Positions 49,185-58,263 of a stretch of 64,000 bases of DNA are shown here, piece by piece. The position numbers and the translations under genes are program-made. The notes below the pieces were generated by a model. That model did not search any database. It was not told the origin of the DNA and saw nothing but the letters and a program-made list of their open reading frames with translations. The first letter of the stretch is position 1. Every line of letters begins with the position of its first letter. The stretch spans positions 1-64,000 of the forward strand of contig JABAZC010000066.1 in assembly GCA_018608625.1 (NCBI GenBank), written 5' to 3'. The stretch is from Flavobacteriaceae bacterium. Lineage in GTDB: Bacteria; Bacteroidota; Bacteroidia; Flavobacteriales; Flavobacteriaceae.

Positions 49185-50639
49185 CTACTCACTTGTCATT
49201 TCTGATAAAATGCCAGGACGTTCATTTTTTATTTTAATGATTAGCTCTCCAAATAATGTATTTGCCCATGCAAACCACGCCCTATTAAAGTCTTTAGGGT
49301 CGTCTTTATGAAAAGCTTCATGCATAAATCCTGTGTCGGCGTGCGTGGCTTTAAGGGTGTTAAGACAGCTTATAATTTCATCATCATCTGTAGAGGTCAT
49401 TGCTCGAAGGGTAATTCCCATAGGCCATATTTTTTCTTTTCCTGTATGAGGACTCGCCTGACCTTCAGCATATGTTCCTTTTAAGAAATAAGGGTTCGAG
49501 TCGCTAAGTAAATATTCACGGGTATTTTTATAAATACGATCTGATGTCTTATGAGCGCCTAAATAAGCTAATGACATAAGAGAAGGTACATTGGCATCAT
49601 CCATAAATACAGCATTCCCAAAACCATCGACTTCATAAGCATATATTTTCCCGAAATTCAAATGCTTAAAAACACCATATTTATTAATCGCATTGTCAAT
49701 CTCAATTGCAAATTTATCACACTCTTTAGCAAACGCGTTATCTTTTAAAACATCTTTATAAATGCCTGAAAGTTGTTGAAGAGAAAGCACAGCAAAAATA
49801 TTAGACGGGATTAGATACGGATATAAAGTAGCATCGTCTGAAGGCCTAAACATAGAACAAATCATCCCTGTTGGTTTTATAGGTCTTCCAGAACCCTCAA
49901 AAACAGGAGCGTCAAGCATGGCTGTTGTTTTTCTTGAGAAAGAATAAGCAGAAGAGCCATCTTTACGCTGTTCAGTTTTAAATGTCTTCACAATCAGACG
50001 CATTGCTTTATCCCAGTTCTCATCAAATACCGAATCATCATCGGTAAGCTCATAATATTTATGAGAAAGCCTCACAGCATAACACAAGGAATCTATTTCC
50101 CATTTACGCTCATGAATTCCAGGGCTGGGGCTTGGAGTGTCGCTAATCCAAGAGGACTCTTTAGATAAATCCTTGTAAAATGCGTTGGCATAAGGATCGG
50201 TAAGAATACATTTAACTTGCCTGTTGATTAGTCCTAGTATTAAGTTTTTAAGTTTTATTTCTTTTGTTATTAAGGGCATATAAGGCCATACTTGAGCAGT
50301 AGAATCTCTTAACCACATCGCATCAATATCTCCAGTAATTATAAAGGAGTCCGGCTTGCCATCAATCAACTCATAATCAACAGTAGTGTCCAATGTGTTT
50401 GGGTAGCAATTTTCAAACATCCAACCCAGCTCTTCATCTTTGATAAAAGACCTTATATTTTGAATTGTTAACTCAACTTGCTTACTCACAAATGTTCGTT
50501 GGTTAACTGCAGGTCTCTTGCTAATGAATTTGTTTTTAATTTCAGCACCTAAGAGATTAGATGTAAAAATTGGCATAGGGTTAAGTACTAGGCCCCCAAC
50601 AACAACAGAACTGTGTTTTAAAAACTGCTTTCGACGCAT
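49185..50639 (-). CDS. Glycoside hydrolase family 125 (DUF1237) exo-alpha-mannosidase-like protein
   Basis: LGWMFENCYPNTLDTTVDYELIDGKPDSFIITGDIDAMWLRDSTAQVWPYMPL...WEIDSLCYAVRLSHKYYELT...GMICSMFRPSDDA. Confidence 0.88.
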   Translation of the reverse strand: MRRKQFLKHSSVVVGGLVLNPMPIFTSNLLGAEIKNKFISKRPAVNQRTFVSKQVELTIQNIRSFIKDEELGWMFENCYPNTLDTTVDYELIDGKPDSFIITGDIDAMWLRDSTAQVWPYMPLITKEIKLKNLILGLINRQVKCILTDPYANAFYKDLSKESSWISDTPSPSPGIHERKWEIDSLCYAVRLSHKYYELTDDDSVFDENWDKAMRLIVKTFKTEQRKDGSSAYSFSRKTTAMLDAPVFEGSGRPIKPTGMICSMFRPSDDATLYPYLIPSNIFAVLSLQQLSGIYKDVLKDNAFAKECDKFAIEIDNAINKYGVFKHLNFGKIYAYEVDGFGNAVFMDDANVPSLMSLAYLGAHKTSDRIYKNTREYLLSDSNPYFLKGTYAEGQASPHTGKEKIWPMGITLRAMTSTDDDEIISCLNTLKATHADTGFMHEAFHKDDPKDFNRAWFAWANTLFGELIIKIKNERPGILSEMTSE

Positions 50640-50668
50640 TTAGGATATTTTAATTATTAGCATTTAAA

Positions 50669-50932
50669 TCAAACAGTAAGGTAAGACAATAACAACATTA
50701 AGTAAATAAAAAGATAAAATAAATAAAAATTTCTATATTTTTTATATATTGAGTTTTCAGGGTAAATGGTCCCAAATAGTCCTTTTAATTCTTTCCAAAA
50801 AATAGGTTTAATATTTATGGTCCAACTGTCCGTCTGGTAAATAATTTTTCGAAACTTACTCCTGTAATATCCTAGCGGAAACCCCCAAATCATTAATATT
50901 ACAAATAGAATGTTTTTAGCACTTATATCCAT
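50669..50932 (-). CDS. Hypothetical small membrane protein
   Basis: 87 aa with predicted N- and C-terminal TM segments; packed between 50939..51712 and 49185..50639 in an apparent operon (6- and 29-nt gaps). Confidence 0.5.
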   Translation of the reverse strand: MDISAKNILFVILMIWGFPLGYYRSKFRKIIYQTDSWTINIKPIFWKELKGLFGTIYPENSIYKKYRNFYLFYLFIYLMLLLSYLTV

Positions 50933-50938
50933 AATTAT

Positions 50939-51712
50939 TTATTTTTTAGAAAACCACGGTAAAAAAGAACTCGTTTTTTTAATATAATCTCTGTAAAGAG
51001 GCTTTTTGTCTTTTAAGGACTTCTCCAGCAAGCTCACCCCGGAGACTTTAAGAATTAATAAAGTCATTATAATGGAACCTATTATCTGCCAATAACTACC
51101 GGAGGCAATACTAAAAATAGCGTAGCTCCACCAAACAGCTGAGTCTCCAAAATAATTTGGATGACGGGTATATTTCCAAAACCCAATATCTAGAACCTTT
51201 CCTTTATTTGTTGGATTTTTCTTAAAGCGCATCAGCTGATAATCTCCACCTGCTTCAAAAACAAATCCGACAACCCATACCACAATTCCTAAATAGTCCA
51301 GGCTATTCAATGAGCCTGAACTAGCACTCGTGTTAATTCCTAAAAGGGGAAGTGATATGATCATAATCAAAACCGCTTGTAATAAAAATGTTTGAAAGAA
51401 ACTAAACCACCAATATCGTTTAGGACCATAGTTTCTTCTGAACTCCTGGTACCTGAAATCTTCTCCTTTACCATTATTCCTGATGGCTAAATAAATCGCT
51501 AGCCGGAGTCCCCAAATGCTTACTAGTATTAAAACTAATAGTTTTCTTGCTGTTAAATCTCCCGACATAAACGTATAAAAAACATTGACACTCACAAAGC
51601 CTATACCCCAGAAAACATCAATGATACTAACGTTTTTAATAAATACACTCCAGGCCCATAACAGAGTAACAAAAATGACTATAATTAAAGCTGCTTGAAA
51701 AAATAAAATCAT
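50939..51712 (-). CDS. DUF1295 family steroid 5-alpha-reductase-like membrane protein
   Basis: SIIDVFWGIGFV...WGLRLAIYLAIRN...GKVLDIGFWKYTRHPNYFGDSAVWWSYAIFS. Confidence 0.9.
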   Translation of the reverse strand: MILFFQAALIIVIFVTLLWAWSVFIKNVSIIDVFWGIGFVSVNVFYTFMSGDLTARKLLVLILVSIWGLRLAIYLAIRNNGKGEDFRYQEFRRNYGPKRYWWFSFFQTFLLQAVLIMIISLPLLGINTSASSGSLNSLDYLGIVVWVVGFVFEAGGDYQLMRFKKNPTNKGKVLDIGFWKYTRHPNYFGDSAVWWSYAIFSIASGSYWQIIGSIIMTLLILKVSGVSLLEKSLKDKKPLYRDYIKKTSSFLPWFSKK

Positions 51713-51739
51713 GATTTAAAGGTTGTAATTGATTAAAAA

Positions 51740-51768
51740 CAAAAATACGGAAAAATTAAAGTCCGCAA
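51740..51768 (-). promoter_or_regulatory. Bacteroidota sigma-ABfr-type promoter for the DUF1295/87-aa/GH125 operon
   Basis: Minus strand TTG-(18 nt)-TATTTTTG, 28 nt upstream of the DUF1295 start. Confidence 0.7.
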
Positions 51769-52004
51769 GTAGTTAAACTTGTAAGGCATACAAAATTTTA
51801 ATTAGAAGTAATAGATAGGTTTGAATACTACGAAAAAATATAATGAATTAAAAAAAACCCAATCCAAGACAAGCAATTTTACATAGTTTTGAAAGACGAA
51901 TCCTATACAAAAATATTGTAATCCTTAACGGAATTAGGATATTAAAATACGAATAAAAGTCTAGAAATATAACAATAGCGTTAATGAAAGCATTAAGTGT
52001 AAAT

Positions 52005-52036
52005 AAAAAAGGGACTGCTTTTCAGCAATCCCCTTT
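52005..52036 (-). terminator. Hairpin terminator downstream of tRNA-Arg
   Basis: AAAAAAGGGACTGCT-TTTC-AGCAATCCCCTTTG inverted repeat; minus strand ends in a T-tract. Confidence 0.6.
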
Positions 52037-52037
52037 G

Positions 52038-52111
52038 TGACCTTGACAGGATTCAAACCTGTAACCTCTTGAGCCGTAATCAAGTGCACTATTCAGTTAT
52101 GCTACAAGGCC
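52038..52111 (-). tRNA. tRNA-Arg (ACG)
   Basis: Reverse complement GGCCTTGTAGCATAACTGAATAGTGCACTTGATTACGGCTCAAGAGGTTACAGGTTTGAATCCTGTCAAGGTCA; anticodon stem CTTGA/TCAAG, loop TTACGGC gives ACG. Confidence 0.93.
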
Positions 52112-52123
52112 ATTTTGAGGCTG

Positions 52124-52152
52124 CAAATATAAGGTAATAATCTTTTTATCAA
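52124..52152 (-). promoter_or_regulatory. Bacteroidota sigma-ABfr-type promoter for tRNA-Arg
   Basis: Minus strand TTG-(18 nt)-TATATTTG just upstream of the tRNA. Confidence 0.75.
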
Positions 52153-52214
52153 AAGAATATAGCATCAATTTCAAAAAACTTACTTTTGTAATAATGTATT
52201 AATATTTATGTGTA

Positions 52215-53627
52215 ATGAAAATAGAACAAATCTACACGAGCTGTTTAGCTCAGGGTGCCTACTACATCGAATCTAACGGAGAAGCCGCAATTATTGACCC
52301 TTTAAGAGAAACCCAACACTACGTTGATAAAGCGACTGCTAACAACGCCGTTATTAAATTCATTTTTGAAACACACATTCATGCTGATTTTGTATCTGGG
52401 CATTTAGATTTAGCAAAAAAAACAGGCGCAACCATTGTGTATGGCCCTAATGCAAATACTGTTTTTGAATGCCATAACGCGAGCGACAATGAAGAATTTA
52501 AAATTGGAAAAATCACCTTAAAAGCATTACACACACCTGGGCATACTTTGGAATCTATAACCTATTTACTTATTGATGAAAATGGCAAAAATCATGCTAT
52601 TTTTACTGGAGACACTCTTTTTCTTGGTGATGTGGGAAGACCAGACTTGGCTATTAAGTCTAACCTAACAGAAAAAGATTTAGCAGGAATGCTATTCAAG
52701 TCTTTGCGCACCAAAATTATGACCTTGGAGGATTCTGTAATTATATACCCTGCACATGGAGCGGGATCTGCTTGTGGCAAGAATTTGAGTAAAGAAACTG
52801 TTGGAACATTAGGAGATCAAAAAAAGAACAACTACGCCTTGCGCGCAAACATGAATAAGGACGAGTTTGTAAAAGAAGTTTTAGATGGCATCGGGGAACC
52901 TCCACAATATTTTTCTGAAAATGCAAAATTAAATCAATCAGGGTATTCCGAATTAGATAAAGTACTAGAAAATGGCAACAATCCACTTTCAGTCTCTGAA
53001 TTTGAATCTCTTGCAATAGACAGCAATATTCTTGTCCTGGACGTTCGGACTCAAAAAGACTTTATAGAAAATCACATTCCAGGGGCCCTTTTTATTGGTC
53101 TTAATGGTGGATTTGCTCCTTGGGTAGGTGCACTAATCAGCAACATCAAACAGGATATCCTTTTAGTGGTCCCTGAAGGTAAATCTGAAGAGGCTATTAC
53201 ACGTTTAGCCCGCGTTGGCTACGACTATACTATAGGGTATTTAGAAGGAGGCATGCAGGCTTGGATCGCAGCTGGAAAAACTAGTGAGCAACTAACGTCA
53301 ATCTCTTCAATAGAGTTTCAACAACGTACTAAAAAAGAAGTGCTTTCTGTTTTGGATGTTCGAAAACAAGGGGAATATAATACCATGCATTTAAAGTTAC
53401 ATGGTTTAATTCACTTGTCTTTAGACCAAATTAATCATAGATTGGATGAGATAGACACACAAGAAACCTATTATATACACTGCGCAGGGGGCTATCGTTC
53501 TGTGATTGCAGCCTCGATTCTAAAAGCGAATGGATTTCATAACGTGATCGATATTGCCGGTGGATTTGCGGCTATCAAACAAACCGATTTAAGTTTGACT
53601 GATTCGACATGCTCGTCAATAGTGTAG
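52215..53627 (+). CDS. MBL-fold metallohydrolase with two rhodanese domains (persulfide dioxygenase-like)
   Basis: FETHIHADFVSGH, HTPGHTLESITYLL, FTGDTLFLGDVGRPDL, YPAHGAGSACG; then LDVRTQKDFIENHIPGA and LDVRKQGEYNTMHL...YYIHCAGGYRS. Confidence 0.94.
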   Translation: MKIEQIYTSCLAQGAYYIESNGEAAIIDPLRETQHYVDKATANNAVIKFIFETHIHADFVSGHLDLAKKTGATIVYGPNANTVFECHNASDNEEFKIGKITLKALHTPGHTLESITYLLIDENGKNHAIFTGDTLFLGDVGRPDLAIKSNLTEKDLAGMLFKSLRTKIMTLEDSVIIYPAHGAGSACGKNLSKETVGTLGDQKKNNYALRANMNKDEFVKEVLDGIGEPPQYFSENAKLNQSGYSELDKVLENGNNPLSVSEFESLAIDSNILVLDVRTQKDFIENHIPGALFIGLNGGFAPWVGALISNIKQDILLVVPEGKSEEAITRLARVGYDYTIGYLEGGMQAWIAAGKTSEQLTSISSIEFQQRTKKEVLSVLDVRKQGEYNTMHLKLHGLIHLSLDQINHRLDEIDTQETYYIHCAGGYRSVIAASILKANGFHNVIDIAGGFAAIKQTDLSLTDSTCSSIV

Positions 53628-53647
53628 TTGCCAAAAAGGAAACTATC

Positions 53648-53669
53648 AACTTGCACTTAAATGCAAGTT
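53648..53669. terminator. Hairpin between convergent MBL-rhodanese and clpS genes
   Basis: AACTTGCA-CTTAAA-TGCAAGTT, perfect 8-bp stem; weak T-tract. Confidence 0.4.
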
Positions 53670-53716
53670 CCATCAGTTTTTATAAGATGTAATAGTGAAA
53701 ATATAATGGTGAACTT

Positions 53717-53992
53717 CTATACAATTTCAGCACTCAACCCTGCTTGTAACAACTTACTGCACAGAGGCTCTAACTCGTCATACAAACCTGTTTTCACTGT
53801 ACACTTACCTTTGTAATGAACGAGTAACGCACACTGTTCTGCCTGCTCATGGGAATGACTACAAATAGTGACCAAGGAATCAATTACATGGTCAAAAGTA
53901 TTCACATCATCGTTAAAAAGAACAATTTCATTTAAATGCCCCTGCTCAGTTAATATATCAGACTGTTCGCTAATTTTTTCTTTTGTACTCAT
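53717..53992 (-). CDS. clpS: ATP-dependent Clp protease adaptor ClpS
   Basis: NEIVLFNDDVNTFDHVIDSLVTICSHSHEQAEQCALLVHYKGKCTVKTG; start placed at MSTKEK. Confidence 0.93.
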   Translation of the reverse strand: MSTKEKISEQSDILTEQGHLNEIVLFNDDVNTFDHVIDSLVTICSHSHEQAEQCALLVHYKGKCTVKTGLYDELEPLCSKLLQAGLSAEIV

Positions 53993-53994
53993 AA

Positions 53995-54831
53995 CTAATT
54001 CACGAATTTTAAAGCTACCCAATTATTTCGAGTTCGCTTTGTTTCGAACTTAAGACCTAAATTTTCACAACTTGCTTGAATAAGTTCGATGTCAGAATCA
54101 TAAAACCCACTTAAAAATAGGGAAGCATTTTTATTTAAACAAGCGACATAAGTACTTAAATCATTTAATAATATATTTCGATTGATATTAGCGATGATTA
54201 CATCAAATTGTTTTCCTTCAAGTAATGAGGCATCCCCTTCAAAAACATTAATCTGATCGCAGTCATTTCTTGAGATATTTTCCAAACTATTTAAATAACA
54301 CCAGTTATCAATGTCTATTGCTTCCACTCTTGAAGCGCCTTTTTTCATCGCTAAAATAGCAAGAACTCCAGTGCCACAGCCCATGTCTAAAACAGACTTT
54401 TTCGTGAAATCAGATGCTAAAACATGCTCAATCATCATATGTGTTGTTTCATGATGGCCGGTTCCAAAACTCATTTTAGGTTCAATTATAATATCATACT
54501 TAACATCAAAGGGGTCGTGAAATGGTGCGCGTATGGCACATTGATCTCCGACCACTATAGGATTGAAGTTCTTTTCCCACTCAGCGTTCCAATTAGTCTG
54601 TTCTATGGTCTCAAAATTATAAGTAATTTCAAATTCTGAAGAATTTAAAATATAAATTGACTCTAAAATAGACTCCGAGTGATCTCCTGCTTGAATGTAA
54701 GCAATAACCCCATCAGGGGTTTCTACGAAACTCTCAAAACCCGCATAACCAAGCTCTGCGATTAAAATTTCGGTGCCCGGCTGAAAGGGTTTAACTTTAA
54801 AGGTATAGCCGATATATATTGAGTCTGCCAA
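53995..54831 (-). CDS. prmA: Ribosomal protein L11 methyltransferase
   Basis: IIEPKMSFGTGHHETTHMMIEHVL...VLDMGCGTGVLAILAMKKGA...DVIIANINRNILL. Confidence 0.94.
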   Translation of the reverse strand: MADSIYIGYTFKVKPFQPGTEILIAELGYAGFESFVETPDGVIAYIQAGDHSESILESIYILNSSEFEITYNFETIEQTNWNAEWEKNFNPIVVGDQCAIRAPFHDPFDVKYDIIIEPKMSFGTGHHETTHMMIEHVLASDFTKKSVLDMGCGTGVLAILAMKKGASRVEAIDIDNWCYLNSLENISRNDCDQINVFEGDASLLEGKQFDVIIANINRNILLNDLSTYVACLNKNASLFLSGFYDSDIELIQASCENLGLKFETKRTRNNWVALKFVN

Positions 54832-54833
54832 AT

Positions 54834-55583
54834 TTAAAATGCGTTTATGATTGACCTAAATTGAGCCACATCTAATGCTGCACCTCCAATTAACCCACCA
54901 TCAACATCGGCTTTTGAAAAAATTTCTTTTGCATTTGCTGGCTTTACACTTCCTCCATAAAGAATAGAGACTTCATCTGCTAGCTCTGAAGAGTATTTGT
55001 TTTCAACGGTTTTTCGTATAAAGGCATGCATATCCTGTGCCTGTTCTGGCGAAGCGGTTTCACCCGTTCCTATTGCCCATACTGGTTCGTAAGCTAGTAC
55101 AACATGCTCCCATTCTGATGCTGGTAAATGAAATAATGCATTCTTTATCTGACTTCCTACAATTGCTTGCTCATTTCCAGATTTACGATCCGTTAATTCT
55201 TCCCCAAAGCAAAAAATAATACGCATGCTATTGCGTAAAGCCGAATCTACTTTTTTAGCTAAAATAGCATCTGTTTCATTAAAATAAGCACGACGCTCAC
55301 TGTGACCTAAAATGACTGTTTCAACCCCAATACTTTTAAGCATTCCAGCACTAATCTCACCTGTATAGGCTCCATTTTCAGCAAAATGCATGTTTTGAGC
55401 TGCGACAGTTATCTGACTTCCTTTTAGTGAGTTTGAAGAACACAAAAGGCTTGTAAAGGGAGGTGCTATTATAACCTCTGTTTGTGAATGGATGTGTTGC
55501 TCAAGAAGTTTAGAAACTAAAAGTTCTGAGTCGACATAGTCATTATTCATTTTCCAATTTCCTGCTACAATTTGTTTTCTCAT
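54834..55583 (-). CDS. tpiA: Triose-phosphate isomerase
   Basis: MRKQIVAGNWKMNNDY...VILGHSERRAYFNETD...VVLAYEPVWAIGTGETASPEQAQ...ILYGGSVKPANA. Confidence 0.98.
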   Translation of the reverse strand: MRKQIVAGNWKMNNDYVDSELLVSKLLEQHIHSQTEVIIAPPFTSLLCSSNSLKGSQITVAAQNMHFAENGAYTGEISAGMLKSIGVETVILGHSERRAYFNETDAILAKKVDSALRNSMRIIFCFGEELTDRKSGNEQAIVGSQIKNALFHLPASEWEHVVLAYEPVWAIGTGETASPEQAQDMHAFIRKTVENKYSSELADEVSILYGGSVKPANAKEIFSKADVDGGLIGGAALDVAQFRSIINAF

Positions 55584-56068
55584 TTTAAATTATTTAAGAG
55601 TTTTATATCCGTTGTTTCAATTGCATTAAATACCTTGATTCCTCCATTTTCATCAACAATCAAATAGCGAGGAATCCAATCTAAGCCTAAAAAAGTGCCA
55701 ATAGCTCCCTTCCAGCCAGACTGCAAAAAGTAATGATCGCCAGAAATCTTTAATCGATTAATCCCCATTTTCCAAGCCGCTTGAGATTTATCTAATGACA
55801 AGTAAACAAAGTCGACTTCTGGGTGCATTTCCTGAAGTTTTTTTACCCCAGGTAATCCTTTTAAACAATCCTTACACCAAGAGGCCCATACGTCAATAAA
55901 TACGATACTCCCTTTGTGTTTTTCCAAGATAGATTTAAAGGGCACTAAGTTGCCTTGTAAGGAAATTAGCTCATCGTTTAATGCTTCTACTGAAAACTGC
56001 GTTTCGTCTCTATTTTGACAACTCAAAAATGTGGTGATAAAAACAGTAAATACTAAAATATGTTTCAT
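55580..56068 (-). CDS. TlpA-like thioredoxin-fold lipoprotein
   Basis: Lipobox ITTFLSCQ; VFIDVWASWCKDCLKGLPGVKKLQE (WCxxC). Confidence 0.85.
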   Translation of the reverse strand: MKHILVFTVFITTFLSCQNRDETQFSVEALNDELISLQGNLVPFKSILEKHKGSIVFIDVWASWCKDCLKGLPGVKKLQEMHPEVDFVYLSLDKSQAAWKMGINRLKISGDHYFLQSGWKGAIGTFLGLDWIPRYLIVDENGGIKVFNAIETTDIKLLNNLK

Positions 56069-56078
56069 GTCTTAATTA

Positions 56079-57161
56079 TTATTGAGAGTTAAGTTTAATT
56101 TTTGGATCCAGAAAAGTATAAATAATGTCAACTAAAATATTTATAATTACAAAAGTAAGGGCAATTATTAAAACAGCCCCCATAATTACAGGTAAATCTA
56201 GAGTGTTTAATGCATTTACGATTTCCTTACCTAACCCATTCCATGCAAATATATATTCTACAAAAACAGCACCTGCAAGTAAAGACGCAAACCAACCAGA
56301 AATAGCTGTTACAACTGGATTTAAGGCGTTTTTCATAGCATGCTTTGTAACAACCTGAAACGCACTCAATCCTTTGGCTCTTGCCGTTCGTATATAATCT
56401 TGATTAAACACTTCCAATAAAGAGTTACGCATCAATTGAGTAACCACTGCCAAAGGTCGAATTCCTAACACAAAAGCCGGTAATATTAAGTTTTTTAACT
56501 TCAAAACATTAGCCTCTCCAAAATCATCTAATTCATAAAGGCTACCCGTCATTTCTAAACCCGTATATTCATGCCACAAAAAACCAAATATCCAAGCGGC
56601 TAGTATCGCACTAAAAAAAGAAGGCAAACTCATTCCCAATGTACTGACCACTAAAATAGATTTATCAACCCAATGATCTTTGTAAAGCGCTGAAAATATA
56701 CCAAAAAATAAACCGATGATTAATGCAATACAAATGGAAGCCACGGCAAGTATAATTGTATTTGGAAGTGTTTCGATTAGTATTTGACTTACTTTTTTGC
56801 CCTGCTTGGTGAAAGAGGTTCTTAAGTAGGGATATTTAAAAACAACGGCTATATTTGAAGTTTCAAAAAACGATTGGTAATTATAGTCGTGAGATTTTAA
56901 AAAGGTGTAGTTTTTTGAGTCCTTAGAATGAAAAGATAATGGCGAAACATCGTTTAAGTAATAAAAATATTGTGTCAACACAGGCTGGTCAAATCCATAC
57001 TTTTGCTTTACAATTGCCAACTGAGCTTGATCTTCATTTTGCCCCAACATCATTTGAGCGGGATCTCCTGGTAATACGTTAAAAAGAAAGAAAATGGCAG
57101 TAACCACTCCTAAAAGTGTCCAAAAAGCGTGCTGTATTTTTTTTAGTAAGTAACGCCCCAA
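56079..57161 (-). CDS. ABC transporter permease, DppB/OppB-like
   Basis: N-terminal TM plus LPGDPAQMMLG; EAA loop YIRTARAKGLSAFQVVTKHAMKNALNPVVT; GAVFVEYIFAWNGLGKEIVNAL. Confidence 0.9.
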   Translation of the reverse strand: MGRYLLKKIQHAFWTLLGVVTAIFFLFNVLPGDPAQMMLGQNEDQAQLAIVKQKYGFDQPVLTQYFYYLNDVSPLSFHSKDSKNYTFLKSHDYNYQSFFETSNIAVVFKYPYLRTSFTKQGKKVSQILIETLPNTIILAVASICIALIIGLFFGIFSALYKDHWVDKSILVVSTLGMSLPSFFSAILAAWIFGFLWHEYTGLEMTGSLYELDDFGEANVLKLKNLILPAFVLGIRPLAVVTQLMRNSLLEVFNQDYIRTARAKGLSAFQVVTKHAMKNALNPVVTAISGWFASLLAGAVFVEYIFAWNGLGKEIVNALNTLDLPVIMGAVLIIALTFVIINILVDIIYTFLDPKIKLNSQ

Positions 57162-57167
57162 AAGCAG

Positions 57168-58262
57168 TTAAAGATCTAGATTATCAATATCATTCCAGTG
57201 TACTTTCTGCTCCACTGTTCCACGACTTAAAATTAAAACACCTGGATTGGAGCGCACCACTGTCTTGAGTGCCTTTTCATCGCAGAGGTAAAACTCAAAA
57301 TCAAGACCAAAAGACGATTTAATATTCTCTTTTGCATTGTTTCCTGAGGCACTGAGTCCTACAACTTTATAGCCCTTAGATTTGGCGTCTTCAGAAAATG
57401 ATTTTAATTTTTCTAATCCTTCAGTTTCTGCAGTCTCTAAACTGTATGATACAACCATCACAAGTTTCTCATTCATGAGAAAGTAATCTGTTAAATCTTC
57501 TGTCTCAGATTCTATTGAGAAATCTAATATCGAAGGTTGATAACCCTGCTTAATAACTTTGGTTTCTACACTTAGATAATCACCGTTCACTTCCGGATAA
57601 TAACCATCCGTAACAACTGTTTCCTGTGTTCCATTAACATCAAAAACCCAAGTAAACTCTTGAACTGCTCTTGGAGCGTTGTCTGGTGTGCTCATGTTTG
57701 TCAACAGGTTGTCTCCTATTTTATATGCTCTAAAATCAATACTTGGAAGATGCATTAATACATGGTATCCAAAGCCAAGACTGGCTATAAAACTCAAAAA
57801 AGCAAGCGCTGTTGTAGGCAAGGGCTTAAATACTGGATAAATATACGACTTACCAATAAATAGAATCAAAACAAACACCAACAGCACGACATCCTTTGTG
57901 AAACTTTCCCAAGGGGTTAGTTTCAAAGCATCCCCAAAACAGCCACAGTCTTTCACCTTATCAAAATAGGCTGAATAAAATGTTAGAAATGTAAAAAACA
58001 CAATCATTATTAATAGACTCCAAACTGTAAACTTAGGTTTATATCCAATCAACAAAAATACTCCGAGAACCACTTCAAAAACCACCACAAGAACGGAGAT
58101 AGCTAAAGCATATGGCTCTAAAAAAGGAAGGTTTAAAACCTCTGCGCTAAAATACTCTTGCAGCTTATAAGAAAACCCTAAAGGATCATTTAGCTTAATG
58201 AAGCCTGATATTATAAATAGAATTCCAACAAAAATTCTTGAGATTGGGACTAGTATTTTCAT
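57168..58262 (-). CDS. DoxX/MauE-like membrane protein with C-terminal thioredoxin-like region (BT_3928-like)
   Basis: ISRIFVGILFIISGFIKLNDPLGFSYKLQEYF...DKVKDCGCFGDALKLTPWESFTKDVVLL; soluble C-terminal region. Confidence 0.82.
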   Translation of the reverse strand: MKILVPISRIFVGILFIISGFIKLNDPLGFSYKLQEYFSAEVLNLPFLEPYALAISVLVVVFEVVLGVFLLIGYKPKFTVWSLLIMIVFFTFLTFYSAYFDKVKDCGCFGDALKLTPWESFTKDVVLLVFVLILFIGKSYIYPVFKPLPTTALAFLSFIASLGFGYHVLMHLPSIDFRAYKIGDNLLTNMSTPDNAPRAVQEFTWVFDVNGTQETVVTDGYYPEVNGDYLSVETKVIKQGYQPSILDFSIESETEDLTDYFLMNEKLVMVVSYSLETAETEGLEKLKSFSEDAKSKGYKVVGLSASGNNAKENIKSSFGLDFEFYLCDEKALKTVVRSNPGVLILSRGTVEQKVHWNDIDNLDL

Positions 58263-58263
58263 T

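Noticed and set aside
51769-52037. Possible integration site next to tRNA-Arg
   Set aside because: No integrase, direct repeat of the tRNA 3' end or phage gene seen; just an AT-rich gap.
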